Shown: positions 1 to 12,800, counted from the stretch's first letter. The stretch: 64,000 bases of DNA from Crotophaga sulcirostris (GCA_013397455.1 VYZB01000035.1:2121756-2185755); one strand, 5' to 3'. Numbers and translations: made by a program. The notes: generated from the letters alone by a model not told the origin.

Positions 1-2276
1 ACTTCTTAACACAGGTAATAGACAGCCCTACCTGAAGGGATTCAATACTGGACCTGATGGTCACTAGTGCAAGTGAGCCCATCAGTGACTTAAAGAGGCA
101 GCCTAGGCTGCAGTGATCACGCACTGGTAGAGTTCAAGGTCCTGAGGGACAAGGGACAAGCAAGGAGTACAGTTAGGATCCCAAATTTTAGGAAAGCAAA
201 CTTCCAGCTCTTCAAGGAGTTAGTCAGTAGGACCCCCTGGGAAGTCGTCCTCAGGGAGCAGAACAGAGCTGGCAAATATTTAAGGATGTTTTCCACAGAG
301 TGCAAGAGCGCTCAGTCCCCAGATGTAGGAAATTAAGCAGGGAAAGGAAGAGACCAGCGTGGCTGAGTCAAGACCTGCTGATCAAACTGAAAAACAAGAG
401 GGAACTGCACCGGCAGTGCAAGTAGGGACAGACAACCTGGGAGGAGCATAGGGATGCTGCCCAGTTGTGTAGGGATGGGGTCAGGAAGGCCAAGGCACAG
501 CTGGAGCTGAACTTGGCAAGAGAAGCAAAGAATAATAAGAAGGGCTTCTATAGGTACGTCAACCAGAAAGTGAAGGTTAAAGAAAGAAAGTGCACCCCCA
601 CTGGTGGACGAAAACGGTGACCTTGTATCAAACAGACAAGAAGGTTGACGTACTCAGCAACTTTTTTGCCTCAGTATTCACTGACAACTGCCCTCCTCAC
701 ACGTCAAGGGTCAATGGACAACAAGATGGGGACCATTGGGGTATAGCCCCTCCCACTGTGGAGGAAGATCATGTTTGTGAACACCTGAGGAACCTGAACA
801 TATCCAAGTCTGTGGGACCTGATGAGATGCATCCAAGAATCCTGAAGGAATTGGCTGATGTGGTTGCCAAGTCACTCTCCATAATATCTGAAAAGTCATG
901 GCCATCAGGGGAAATCCCTTGAGACTAGAAGAAGGGCCTCACTCCTGTGCCTGGGAAGACCATGGAACAGATCCTCCTGGAGGCCATGTTTTAAAGCACA
1001 TGGAGGACAGGGAAATGATTTGAGATAGCCAGCATGGCTTCTCCAAGGGCAGGTCCTGTCTGTCCAACCTAGCGGCTTTCGATGATGGGGTGACCACATC
1101 AGTGGACACAGGAAAAGCAACGGATGTAATCTATGCAGACTTCTGTAAAGCCTTTGACACAGTTCCCCACAACATCCTTCTCTCTAAATGGGAGAGATAT
1201 GAATTTGATGGGTGGACTGTTTGGTGGATAAGGAATTGGTTGGATGGTCCCGTTCAGAGAGTAGTGGTCTCCATGTCCAGACGGAGATCTGTGACAAGTG
1301 GTGTCCCTCAGGGGGTCCGTTCTGGGCCCAGTGCTGTTTAATATTTTCACTGATGATATAGACAGCGAGATCGAGTGCACCCTCAGAAAATTTGTGGATG
1401 ACACCAAGCTGAGTGTTGCAGTTGTCACACCAGAAGGATGAGATGTTATCCAGAGGGACCTGGACAAACTGAAGAAGTAAGCCTGTGTGAACGTCATAAG
1501 GTTCAACAAGGCCAAGTGCAAGGTCCTACATCTGGATCAGGGCAACCCTTGGTATCAAAACAAGATGGGGGATTACACGATTGACAGCAGCCCTGCAGAG
1601 AAGGATTTGTGGATGCTGATTGATGAGAAGCTCAACAGGAGCTGGCAATGTATGCTCGCAGTCCAGAAGGTCAAACATGTCCTGGGCTGCATCAAAAGAA
1701 GTGTTGCCAGCAGGTCGAGCGAGGGGATTCTCCCCCTCTACTCTGCCCTTGTGAGACCCAACCTGGAATATTGTGTCCAGTTCTGGAATCCCAAACATAA
1801 GAAGGATATGGAACTGCTGGAATGGGTCCAGAGAGGAGCTACAAAGATGATCAAGGGGCTGGTGCTCCTCTGCTATGAGGACTGGCTGTGAGAGTAGGGC
1901 TTGTTCATCCTGGAGAAGAGAAGGATCCAGGGAGACATCATAGTGGCCTTTCAGTACCTGAAGGGGCTAGAGGAAAGCTGAAGAAGGACTTTTTATAAGG
2001 GCCAGTAGTGATAGGACGAGGAGGCTTTAAATTGGAAGGGGGAAGATTTAGATTAGACATTAGGAAGAAATCCTTCACAATGCAGGTGGTGAGACACTGG
2101 CACAGGTCGCCCAGGTAATTTGTGGATGCCCCCTCCCTGGAGGTGTTCAAGGCCAGGTTGGATGGGGCCTTGAGCAGCCTGGTCTGGTGGGAGGGGTCCC
2201 TGCCCACGGCAGGGGGGTTGGAACTGGATGATCTTAAAGATCCCTTCCAACCCAAATCATTCTATGATTCTATGAT
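1..2276 (+). mobile_element. CR1 LINE, decayed, 5' end outside window
   Basis: This is a non-LTR retrotransposon of the CR1 family, read on the plus strand and cut by the window start. The left part (about 1-560) corresponds to the linker between the endonuclease and reverse transcriptase of ORF2. The RT domain follows: a motif reading [17 protein letters not shown] near 1141-1190, the VPQG motif near 1303-1314, and the catalytic box as FVDDTKL at about 1388-1410, where the usual CR1 box is FADD. The C-terminal part ([16 protein letters not shown]) is open at 1487-1891. The element is dead. A TGA interrupts the frame at 920-922, about 60 nt of coding sequence seem to be missing near 945, and one extra base at about 1311-1315 shifts the frame after VPQG. 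The 3' UTR ends in two ATTCTATG octamers at 2259-2274, the CR1 tail. It lies antisense to PTPRK. Family assignment is firm; the subfamily is not determined. Confidence 0.95.
2259..2276 (+). repeat. CR1 3'-terminal octamer repeat
   Basis: Two tandem copies of ATTCTATG followed by AT mark the 3' terminus of the CR1 copy to the left. CR1 elements end in short octamer repeats rather than poly(A), and the RT is thought to prime there. The same tail appears in reverse at 36387-36405. Confidence 0.9.
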
Positions 2277-3578
2277 GCCTTCCTTGCACCTTTACTAATC
2301 CTAACTCACTCTAGATGTGAATTACAAGCTGCACAATGACTGTTTCATCTCTTCAACTATTCCACCTGCAAGTCAGAAGAGTACGAGATGATTCAATACA
2401 CATTACTGAAATCTATTACCTCACATAAACATATGAATTGTTAGAAATGCATGTAAGTCATCATGACAAATAAGTTGTTCTTAAAAAAACCCCGCCATCT
2501 CTGTTTCAAAAATAAGCATTAGAGTACAGGCAAGGAAATACACTTTCTTAGCCTAAATCTAGCACATTTTTCCAACTTGAGATAAATGTACTTTTTTTTC
2601 ACAAATTCACAATAATGACTACAAAGATATTTTTAAAAATATAACAGCTAGAAAAGATGACAAATTGAAAGTAATCACGTTGATATAAAGCCTTTCAAAA
2701 GTAGTGTCCAAGTAAAACGTTTAAAGAAATTCATGCTTGATGCACCAAACCACCTATATTACCAGAAGTCCATAATTATTCTTGAAAATAAAGAGTATTT
2801 TTATCATAAAAGAATTCACAAGGCCTGTATGTAAAAGCAATTTTACATCTGCTGACATTTACCTATAAATGATATAGTTCTTACAGTGCTATAAATATAC
2901 ATATGCATATTAATGACCACATTATCAGTTAAAGTGACTGAAGTCTGTTCAGTTGTTGGTTTTGCTCTTGGTTTTACATCTCAGAATCATATTCTTTAAA
3001 TAATAGTTCATAATCTGTCTGGAGTACCACCTAACCAGAATTATTCCTCCTTATCTAAAAAAGTCCAATGTGTACACTTCAGAATATACTGCAAGCAAAC
3101 AAATCAGTGTTTATTTTACTGGCATTGTTTTGTTTATCTCAGTCTTTACTTCGCAATATCAGGCTGCTCATACTTCTGTAATGCTTCTTTTGATTCACTG
3201 TCATTTACGTTCCATATTTTCACTTTGTAAATAAGCTGCTGGCTGCTATAACAACATGCTGGCTATGAATCAATAAAATATAAATCTATTTTATACAAAT
3301 CAAAGAGCCATCACATGTCAATGACTGCAAAGAGCACTGCCTAGCATTTCTGTTTTCAGCCCACCCACGAAGATCACACACAGATTAGACGCTGCGAACT
3401 CATACAGTGCTCAATTCAAACATATTGGTTACAAACTACTACTTTTTAGGAGACAGCTAGTACTTTACAACTCTTTTTCAATTTTTTACATTCGATATAT
3501 AAAGAAATTTTTTTTTTCCTTCATTATGTGCCTCAGGCCTGCCTATTTTCCAGTCCGTCATACAAGTGACGAACTCAT
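2277..3578. other. AT-rich sequence; possible 3' UTR of the candidate exon
   Basis: No coding sequence or known repeat is recognised here. If the candidate terminal exon at 3579-3747 is real, this stretch would hold its 3' UTR on the minus strand. A minus-strand AATAAA lies at 3110-3115 and is followed downstream by T/G-rich sequence (about 3060-3105), which would suit a polyadenylation site and give a 3' UTR near 480 nt. That reading is inference only. Confidence 0.25.
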
Positions 3579-3747
3579 TCATTCCGTCTCCCTTGAAAGC
3601 TGGCTTGAAAGCTCCAAGTCAGAGTAGCTGGTTTTGTCCAGGTATCGAGAGTTGGTTCTTGCTTTTAAAGCACTAGTTGTGCTTGTGAAATACATCCTGT
3701 AGCGATGTATTGCATTCATACGATCAGGATACTGTGCAAAATCCAGA
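3579..3747 (-). CDS. Candidate terminal coding exon, unidentified gene
   Basis: On the minus strand a clean splice-acceptor-like sequence (TTTGTTAGTTTTCCAG) ends at 3748. It is followed by one base completing a split codon, then 55 open codons and a TGA at 3579-3581. The peptide begins LDFAQYPDRMNAIHRYRMYF and ends SSQLSRETE. It is rich in Ser, Thr, Tyr and charged residues and has no Gly, Val, Cys or Trp. That is unlike the Phe/Ile/Asn/Lys/Cys-rich products of chance frames in this AT-rich DNA, and it resembles a cytoplasmic C-terminal tail. A stop lies a few codons upstream in the same frame, so the frame opens near the acceptor. It cannot be a direct alternative end for PTPRK in this frame: the PTPRK exon at 27820-28091 ends at phase 0, whereas this exon needs two bases from its donor. 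I do not recognise the protein. Open frames of this length are common by chance here, so the case rests on composition plus the acceptor. Confidence 0.33.
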
Positions 3748-4264
3748 CTGGAAAACTAACAAAGTTAAAGATACAAATGTTGGCATGAATGACAAGTCTA
3801 GAACTGATTCATTCTCATGCTAACACAGTCCCATAAAGAAATGAATGTGATTATTTCTGTATGTAATCATTACATAAATATTTGTTCCACTGCTTCCAAC
3901 TATAAAACCCTGTTTGAGTCTCCCCTTTCCTGTTCACCCAAAACTGCGCAAAAATTTTTCTGCAGCAATAGTTGCCCTTGAGTGAATCCAGTAGTGGTGC
4001 ATGAGGCTTTATACATTAAATTCTAGGACAACATAAAAAAATATCAAATTCTGTCCATGAAAGGGCATAAGAATGGAAACTAACCCTTCTAAAAGCTTCC
4101 AAATCCAATTCATGGTTGCTTTTGAACAGCCAAAGCCCTCCTTACTTAACAATGTTCTACAAGAACATAGTACTTCCAGGATTACCATTTGATACGCTAC
4201 TGTCTCCTCCCATAAAAAAACCTCAGGTAGATAAAGATGCTTTAAGTAAACTTGTTTTTATACA
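3748..4264. other. Intronic sequence, nothing recognised
   Basis: AT-rich sequence upstream (in minus-strand sense) of the candidate exon. Its first bases form the pyrimidine-rich acceptor tract. No repeat family or exon is recognised. Confidence 0.5.
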
Positions 4265-4545
4265 TTCAGAATAATTTAGGTTTGAAGGGACCTCTGGAGA
4301 TCATCTAGTCCAACTACCCACTCCGACCAAGTCAACTTCAAAGTTAAGGCCATGAGCAACCTGATTATGCAATCATGTTTTGGGAGATATTCCATGGCCA
4401 CTCCAGGCTACTTACTCCACTGCTTAACTACTCATTTTCCCTTGCGTCTAATCAGAAACTATTAACTGCTGCCTCTTATCCTTTTACCGCGCACCTCTCA
4501 GAATAATACAGCTCTGTCTTCTCTTTAATGTCCTGAAGGTAGTTG
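4265..4545 (-). mobile_element. CR1 3'-end fragment, old
   Basis: This is a degraded CR1 tail in minus orientation. On the plus strand it shows the diagnostic run 'gaagggacctctggagatcatctagtccaa' in slightly altered form near 4282-4312. The CR1 3' UTR and ORF2 C-terminal sequence follow at higher coordinates. The terminal octamers are eroded. It is non-coding and in the same sense as PTPRK. Confidence 0.8.
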
Positions 4546-4608
4546 ATTCAAGGTCACCGTCAGGAACGTTAGATATTTCTGTCTATATGGCTTACAGCTT
4601 GCTTTTCT

Positions 4609-4629
4609 GCATACTTTCGGAAAGTATGC
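4609..4629. repeat. Short inverted repeat
   Basis: Two perfect 10-base arms (GCATACTTTC and GAAAGTATGC) flank a single central G. It may simply be a chance or slipped-strand palindrome; no associated gene or element end is evident. Confidence 0.6.
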
Positions 4630-5740
4630 TATATATCTGTATATGCTTATCCACATACACATATACTTCAGAAAAGACAGAAAGAGAAAAGGGTCAGAAT
4701 AAAATTTTATCCACAAGCAAAAGGAAGCCTGTTATCCAGAGATTTCTGATTATTAGGAAAAGAGATCTCAAGCTCTATTGATTTTTAAATAACATTTGGC
4801 CTTTTAAACAGCAGTTCAGTGGTTTCCATCTTTTAATTAATGAGATGTATTATTTCCTTAGTCAGAAAATGCTGTCAACAAGATGACAATGAGAAAAGTT
4901 GATGATACCTATACAATTCTTTTCCTTCTCAGTATGATTACTTATGGGACACTAAATCATGGGAACTACCATTTTATTGCTTCTCCTTTACCGGTCAAAG
5001 ATGGTTAAAACATAAGACTAAAAACTATAGTCCTTGAGAAGGTACTAATGTCCTAAAGAAAAAAGTTAGGAAGAGAGGAAGAGAGGATGACACTCAGCAA
5101 CATGAATAGCATTTGATATCTAAAGACCCCTTTAGGCTAGAACTTATTCTAAAGTGTTTGAAAGTTGAATAGTTTTAGAGCAGAAAACTTTGCCATTCCT
5201 CTACATGTCTTAAAACCAAAAAAAGTACACTAAACTATTCTCACTTGTGCCACTTGAAGACCTATGGCACTGGTCTCTCTTGCCTCTGTAAGGATGTCAG
5301 AAGTTTATAAAAGATGGTATCCTATTACATACTTTGCAAAGTAGAAGCTCCAAAACTCTTGTATTTTTGACCCAAACCATCATTTTCATTGTCAAAATGT
5401 GAGCTCCAAAATGAAATGTAATTCTATCATTCCTCTTCATACTTTGATGAACATTTATTCATAAACCTGTAAGTAAACCACTGTTGTCAAAAGTTATGAA
5501 ATATAAAACAGATGAAGAAAAGCTTGAATGAAATTAATCTATATTTATACTACTACACAAAAAAAGTATGTATAGGAGTTTACCTGATATACCATAAATG
5601 GTAAGAAAATATTCTTTTCTTCAACTGTTATGACGTATACATTTCACAAAGCCACATATTCACTACATTTCTTGCTCTTTACGTATCTTTTCCTATTCTG
5701 AAAAGTCTGAGTTGTTTTTCTTTGTTCAGTTGCTGTTTCT

Positions 5741-5802
5741 AAAAACAAACACACACAGAAACAAACACACCAACCAAAAAAACAAAACACACACACAAAC
5801 CA
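5741..5802 (+). repeat. CA/AAAC-rich simple sequence
   Basis: Interrupted low-complexity tract of ACAC and AAAC units, such as ACACACAC near 5787-5798. It probably arose by microsatellite expansion and decay. Confidence 0.75.
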
Positions 5803-6629
5803 CAGTTCACATAGCCGCATGGCTTTCAGAACAGCCAAAACCTGATGCTATTAGATTTTTTCCCATAATGCTTTCTGATTCATTCTTTGTGTATTATTCC
5901 TCTCTTAGCAATTCCTAATGTTCTATTTTCCTTATGATTATCTTTTTGAGCAATGAGATTTCCTATAACTATCTACAATGACTCAAATATCTCTTTCCTC
6001 CTGGCAACAGTTTCTTTGCCATCATCTGTGATTATCATGAGATACAAATTATTAATGGGAATTCCCCCCCAAACACATAAACTTAATAATAAAATTATTA
6101 CAGAATAAATTGTGTGGCTTACTCTTGTCCTGAGAGATATTCTTTTGCATATCTTTGTAGACAATTTTAGGTTTTACTATCCAAAATAATTCTGAATTAT
6201 CTGAAAGAGATTACCACTTGTTTAACAATCCATTTTCAAATTCATTTGTGAAGATGCTGAACTGCACAGCTTCCAGAAGTTATCTTTTCAAAACTCCAGT
6301 ATCAACTTTCCTCTCACCTTCTCAACCTATGACCACAAATAGTACTCCTACCCAAAATTTCCTATTTTATAGGCAACTGAGCTCTAAGTTGTCTTTCTGA
6401 CATATTTCACAAGCAAATTTAAGCCTTGGCAAAGAACCTTTAGTCAAAACTTTTCATGTCAAACGTCTGAAAATACCAACTGAATCATCCTTACGCATTT
6501 TCCTCACAAGATTCTTTTCTAGGAACTCAAGGATCTATAAGGAATAGCTTATTTCCATAAAGTGGATAAAGATTTTGTTACACTTCATTTTTGCACACTT
6601 AATTCACGTCTCTTGCTATTGGCTTCGGT

Positions 6630-6865
6630 GAGGGTGGATGTTGGAGTTGGCGTTGAGCAGTGCTCGCACAGCATCAAGGCCGCCTGTTTCTCGCACTGCC
6701 CCACCAGTGAGTAACCTGGGAGTGGGCAAGAAAGTTGGAGAGGGCATTACCAGGACGGTTGGCCCCAACTGACCAAAGGGAAATCCCATGTCATATGACA
6801 TCCTGCTCAGCAGTAAAAGCTAGGAGAAAGGAGGAGGAAGGATGGAGGGGGAGGGAAGAGGTGGG
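6630..6865 (+). mobile_element. ERVL-type LTR fragment, truncated at both ends
   Basis: This GC-richer island matches, from my recollection of avian interspersed repeats, the U3 part of a common bird ERVL-like LTR. It contains the run GAGCAGTGCTC...CAGCATCAAGGCC near 6656-6682, a GGGAGTGGGCAAGAAAGTTGG segment near 6718-6738, and GACCAAAGGGAAATCCCATG(T)CATATGACAT near 6771-6801. A purine-rich run follows. Where such LTRs usually carry a TATAAAAGC promoter box, this copy reads AGTAAAAGC (6812-6820), so the TATA has been lost. No terminal TG or CA and no target duplication is visible. The exact family name needs a repeat-library search. Confidence 0.65.
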
Positions 6866-9800
6866 ATGTGGTTTTATTTCAGGCATTAACATTTTGGGCC
6901 TAGTGTGCTACTGTTTTACATTCTTACTCCCTTTTTTATTACTCTCATTAGGACATGACTTGCACCGCTTGTAAGATGACATCTTCCTTGTAATAATGAC
7001 CTTCACTCTGGTCTTAAAATCACAACAGCTTTTGGTTTTAGTGGTGTTGTAATATCCTTGGTTCTCTTACATTTATTCTTCCCGAACCTCTTACTGTTCC
7101 ATGTTACCTGCGATTACTTTAACCTTTCAGCTGTGCCTTTCAATGCATTTTTTTTATTCTTTTTTCTGTAGAAAGGTCTCACTCCTTTGCGACTGCTCCT
7201 ATGGAATGCAACAGGATCACTTCTATGGAATAGCTATATAGATATTAATAATTTGACTTTTCCTCTGCAAGACAGAAGTTTCTCTCTGGTAGGTTTTCCA
7301 ACTAGTTACTTCATGAAAAAGCCATTCACAGAAGTGAAACCTTACTCTCCATACTGCACCTTAATATTTACGCCACCAACCAGTACTATGAACTTAGTAT
7401 ATCCGATTAACAGTAACTATCCCAGCCAGGTTGGAAGAACAGCCATAGGATAATATTTCTCCTAATAAGGTTCACAATGCCTTTCACTTTTTAAGGTGGT
7501 TCCTCTGAAACTTCACAGTTTTGATGCTTTTATAAGGCTAACTCCATTTTCTTAAGAGTCTGATGCTGTCCTGTGAATAAACTGGTGCAGAACCCCTGCA
7601 TCCAGCTACACTCCTTCAGCAAATTATTTGCTTAGGAGCAAAACATTCTTCCAATATCTCCATAAGGTCAGACAGAATACTGGAATATTTATTAAAGACT
7701 TTAATTTTTTTTTCATCTTCTGCATGTCTTACCCTTTATTGAAACTTTACTAAAGAAAATAGAAAGAAGAAAGCAATCTACAGATTCAGCAGAATAGAAG
7801 ATTCTGAGCTTGTCAGAAAATGCAGGGAAAAAAACTCCACTCATATAAAGCCACACTAATTTAAAAAAAATCCCCAATTAAGTGTGCTTTGCCTTCATTT
7901 TAACAAAAAAAATTGCCAATTAAGTGTACTTCATCTTTATTTTAACAAAACCCTTAGCAACCAAACATTGTAAGACTTGGTTGCTATGACAAAGATTATA
8001 ATAATTAATATGGTTGGAAGCAAAATAAAAACTGCTGTGCACTGCAGAAGGTATCATAACAGGCCACAATGATAAGAGGTCATTAGATACTGTAGCTAAT
8101 AATAATTAACTTCTCTGAAAGGTCCCAAGGCTTTTCAGTTGTTTTATTCTCTAACATTCCTTGAATCAGAAGTAAAGCTTAAACTAAACTATGGGCTTGA
8201 CAACTCATCCAGCACAAGCAAGACAATAAAGCTGTCTAGTGCAAAACTCTGGTTTTCAGTCCTTCAAGTATTCCTCAAAGAATAGGAATGCAATTACACC
8301 ATATTTAACAAATGGTCTTCATGACTGGGAGTTGTCTCTCTTTGTATTCTAATATGAAAAACATACTTAAAGTTGTGTTTTGAAAACATACAGGCTTATT
8401 CCATTTCAGTCTTCCCATCTATACTACACGGTAAGTGCTACTTCCAAATGCTTATAAAGGTTTCACGTTTTTAAAAATAATTTAAATAACTAAATAATAT
8501 TTTAAAATAACCATCTTTAGATCGCAGTGGTTACTACTGGGGTAGTTACTAGAGGTAAATAGTAATTTTGAACGATAATAATTTGAGTGTCTAAGTGGAA
8601 AGTGAAGACTTTGTTTAGAAATGTTGTGACACACAGCAAAAATTATTTTTCCAGACTAGTATATAGAATTTGGTATCAGCTTGACCCAGCAGACTTAAAT
8701 TTTTTGAGAGTAACGAGTCAAACTGTATCGGAAGGCCCATTTAAACACTGAGCAAGATTTTGAAAGTGAGGACTTTTAGGCAAACAGTTAGTGACACTGA
8801 TTGATTAAAGCAATCTCTGTTGACACAGCACACGTAACAAGTGACTTTTTTGTAAGTTAGCACAGAATGCTCAGTAAATAGCATTTTGTTTTCTTTCAGA
8901 ACCCCAAGAACACGTCCCTACTTCTTCCAAAAACACTATTAAGACAATATCCTATTCATAGGTTTCCTTTCAGATCCTTCATATATTTACAAGTTTCAGA
9001 AGTATAACAAGTGTCTGTATTGCAATCATTTGTCATCTTCAGCTTTTGATCATTTTAAGAAACACTCAGGATTCACAGATGTTCGAAATGGGCTAATAAA
9101 TTATAACACATAGACTTCAAAGACAAAAAAAGATTACTTCCTTGAAATCTGGAATGCTTCAGCAACACTTCAACAAACAGCTGACCTATTAGCACTTTCC
9201 CATCAGCAAGGGCAGGTTTCCCTCTTATTTTCATTCTTCCTGCCTGCACAGTCCACACTCCACCTTCTGCCAGAATCGAAGCTCATGAGATCCTGCCAGA
9301 AGCCAAGACTACTCAGCTTTACTGACTTTCATTGCAGCATTTGTTTTTTTTCGCCAGGCTAATGGGTTAAACCATCTGGTTTCTCCAATTCCCAAAGCAT
9401 GCATCCACAGCCAGAGGAGAGACCCTGCTGGGGAACCACAGCTGGCAAAAGTGCCCTTGTTGCTTCTCCAGCCCTGTCTTCTTCCAGTGCTCATGTGGTA
9501 CAGGTCATTTGTACAAATGAAGTAACCAAATGCACCAAATAAATTAGAACTGAAACACATTCACCTTTTCAGGGCAATTTCAAAACTGAAATCACAGTCA
9601 AAGTAACTTCAGGCTTTCCTGTAACCCAGAAGTATTTCTGCTGCTAAACACTGGGACGTTGTCTGGGGCCAAAAAGACTGGCTGAACCACACTGGGGGTG
9701 GTGGGGAGGGCAACAACTTCATAAACTCGTGTGAAACTGCAGGCAGGCAGGCTTCACTGCCTCATTTTACAGCCATGCCCCAAGGGTGTTCCTGCTCCTT

Positions 9801-12800
9801 CAGTAAGCGAAGTTATTTTATTGTCTCCAGTTCAAATTGCAGTTCCTGGATTTGCCAAACATCAGTCTTCTAGCAGTTTTAATCTGTAGTGTTCTCCTGT
9901 AGATCCTACCCGCAAGTTTTCCTGCTCTTCAGATGAGCAAAGTGGGTGAATGAAGCCTTCCAATGGAAAAGAATAGCTACTTCTCTGAAGCTACACTGTA
10001 ATTCAGGCAAGAAGCTGAGCAGAGAAATCACTGATTGTTTCCTACCACTTTTATCCAGCAACCCTAACTTCAAATGAAAAAAGAGTTATCATGGGGAGAG
10101 AGCAATAAGGTGACAGAAAACTGAAACACCTCAGAAAAAGCAGATGAACCCCCAGTGAAATAGAAAAATAAAAGCTACGTGGAAGCCACTGAGTTCCCAA
10201 ATCTCACCTCTGACAACTAACCCTATGCAACTGCTTTAAGAGTAACTGCAGCTCTCATTAACTTAATAAGATGCCAGTAAACATCAGAAGTATTTGTCCT
10301 TTCAAATTACTGTTGCAGTCAATCCTTCTCAAGCATTTCTTATCAAAATAGAAGTACTTATACTTTCAAATGACCAATGGTCTTTGCTGGGATGAGGATG
10401 GTTAAAAAAAGAAAAAAAACACAATCAAGCTTCCAAAATTGTAGAGAATTTCATTTCATTGCTGCAATGTACACAAAAACGACCATTTGAGCAGAGTAAT
10501 TAATGAGGAGGTGTATTGCTCACTTCAAGGAAGGAAGCTTTACCCTTACCTTCTTATAAAAATAATTAGGGGTTCAAGATTCTGTAACTCCCTCAAAATT
10601 GTTTAAAAATCACTGTTCTACACAGTCAGGTAAGTAACTTAAGATATTAATAATATCAACAGAACTAAGTACTTCTCTATTCAAATGGACAAAAAAAAAA
10701 TTCAAATCCTGATTGACATTATGTCTTGCAAATATCTATGTTCTGCTCTAAATAGATGACAAGGAGTTGCTATCATGTTTTTAACATTTTCCAACTCTGC
10801 AAAAGGCATGAGAACATTAGAACTCTTTTGTTGAAAGTGGAATGTCTGAAAGCTCATTGGCAGAGCAGTTACATTCACTTTTCAAGAACACCTGATAATT
10901 CTCTCTCCAGTTTCTCCAAGTAGAGGGGAGAAGAATGCAGATAGAAGGAGCAGTGCACACAATACGTTTTTACTTCCATCTGCCATCTGTTAACAGCTTC
11001 AGCTACTTGAAAAAAATATGTACTTATATTCATCAGGAAAGATTACAGTCTTGTCTACATGCAGTTACTCAGTACAGCTGTTCACGAACAAGTCCAAGGT
11101 GAGGGCATTCTTATAGACCAGTAGTTAAAAGTGCATAGAAATATATTTTGAAATGAGAATACCCAAATAAAGAACTACTCAATAGCAGGTGTCTATGAAT
11201 AACTAAATATAAACCAATCCACAGAATTCATCATAATAAGGTCTACTTATGTGCTCACTGCTATCTGCACAATGCAGAATCTGCTACCCCAGCCTTGTCC
11301 TTCAGAAATACGAGGGAGAAGAAATTACATGTCTAACAAGTGTAGCTACATAGACAGATAGAACAGCTTTTTACTGTTATGCTTCATATTAATTTAGAAA
11401 GTTGGATTAAACATATTCAAAAACCACGTCTCTATCAAAAGGTTCTTTAATCTTGAGAAAAATAATTGCTTTTTCTCTATAGTTCAGCTGCCTCTTTGGC
11501 AGAGAAACTGTAAAACCTTCACAGCTTCAATGAGCTGTTTAGCACCACTGTCATGTTGGATTCTTCCTGCCTTGGCCCCTTGAATAAGTGAAAATAATCT
11601 GAACTAAGATGACATGATAGTACACTACCTCTAACTACACCCTGAGAGTAATCATCTTTTCTTTCTGGTGGAAGTGATTTTAAGATGAAAGATGGCAATT
11701 GCAGCCTTGTGAGAATTCTTCAGTTTTCTCCCAAAACTGCCGTTCAGTGAGAAAAAAAAGCAGAAACCCACAATGCGTAAGACACTGCTGAGGCAGACTC
11801 ATCCCAAGTAGAAGCAAGTCAAAATGGCCCTGACTCAAAGTCAGCTTCTCCTGAAAGCAGTTCAGAAAAGCCCTATCTGAACCAGAGGACTAACTATTTT
11901 TAACAAGAGTTTGTTGAAAAGGCACGTAGGAATATCAGACTACATAGCGGTTTAAAGCATATACCCAGTTAAGTGTGAATTAAATTCTTTTCAAATGTTC
12001 ACAACTGGGGAAGTTACAATAGTAGAATAATACAAATAAATATCATTGAACAGCTTTTAAAAAAATTATTGTAATAGAAACAATCACTGAAGACATCTAA
12101 AAATAAGTCAAGCTTCAGAGCTGTTGACATTACATAAGCAGTATTAGTTTTTTCCACTGACTCCAGTTCCATACAGCAGCTGAACATATAAAATACATTC
12201 ATCATGTTATTTTCAAGTAAGATATCTCATTAGTTATCATTATTCACTGTATGATAATGCATGGTAAGTTAACACCGTGTCTATCAAAAACCTTCATCAT
12301 GCAGGTTGCTTTAGTATGAATAATCCCTTTATTCTCTGGCTGTAATTGCACTCACTGCATCTGCCTTTGAGTCCTTTGACAGACTAAGATATGTAACATG
12401 GACCATGTTCCCATCTCCACTGTGATGCTAAGCAAACTTCAACCGCTGAATGCATTACAAATTTGCATAGGAGAGGCTGAACACAGCATACCGGACTTTA
12501 GGGACTTCTTGAACTTGCAGTTCCACCATATGACTGTAGTTGTTTGTCAACAGTTATCCTGTACTGCATTCTGGCTATGTTTTATTCCTGACTTGGGCTT
12601 ATACACACCTAAGTTGTCAAGTTTGATTTGACTGGGAAGGTGCTGATAGACCACTTTCAACACACCCCACGCAAATCAGCTTTAACTTTTTAGTGCGCTG
12701 CTCACTTAACAGACCTCATCCTCTTTTCTGTGTAACACTGACAACCTTGAGCTACTGCAGCAACAAGCGTAGATACTGAATGAAACACTCTTAACGGGCT

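Larger units (their letters stand above)
4546..6629. other. Intronic sequence with low-complexity patches
   Basis: No gene is recognised. It contains a short near-perfect palindrome (4609-4629) and a CA/AAAC-rich stretch (5741-5802), listed separately. The short open frames here have AT-driven composition and no splice or family support. Confidence 0.55.

Noticed and set aside
5591..5636. Minus-strand segment ending ATATCAG|GTAAAC that looked like a small exon
   Set aside because: Weak acceptor, very short, AT-driven composition.
9309..9560. 83-codon minus-strand frame with Trp- and Gly-rich content
   Set aside because: No domain recognised, no adjoining splice structure; treated as chance.
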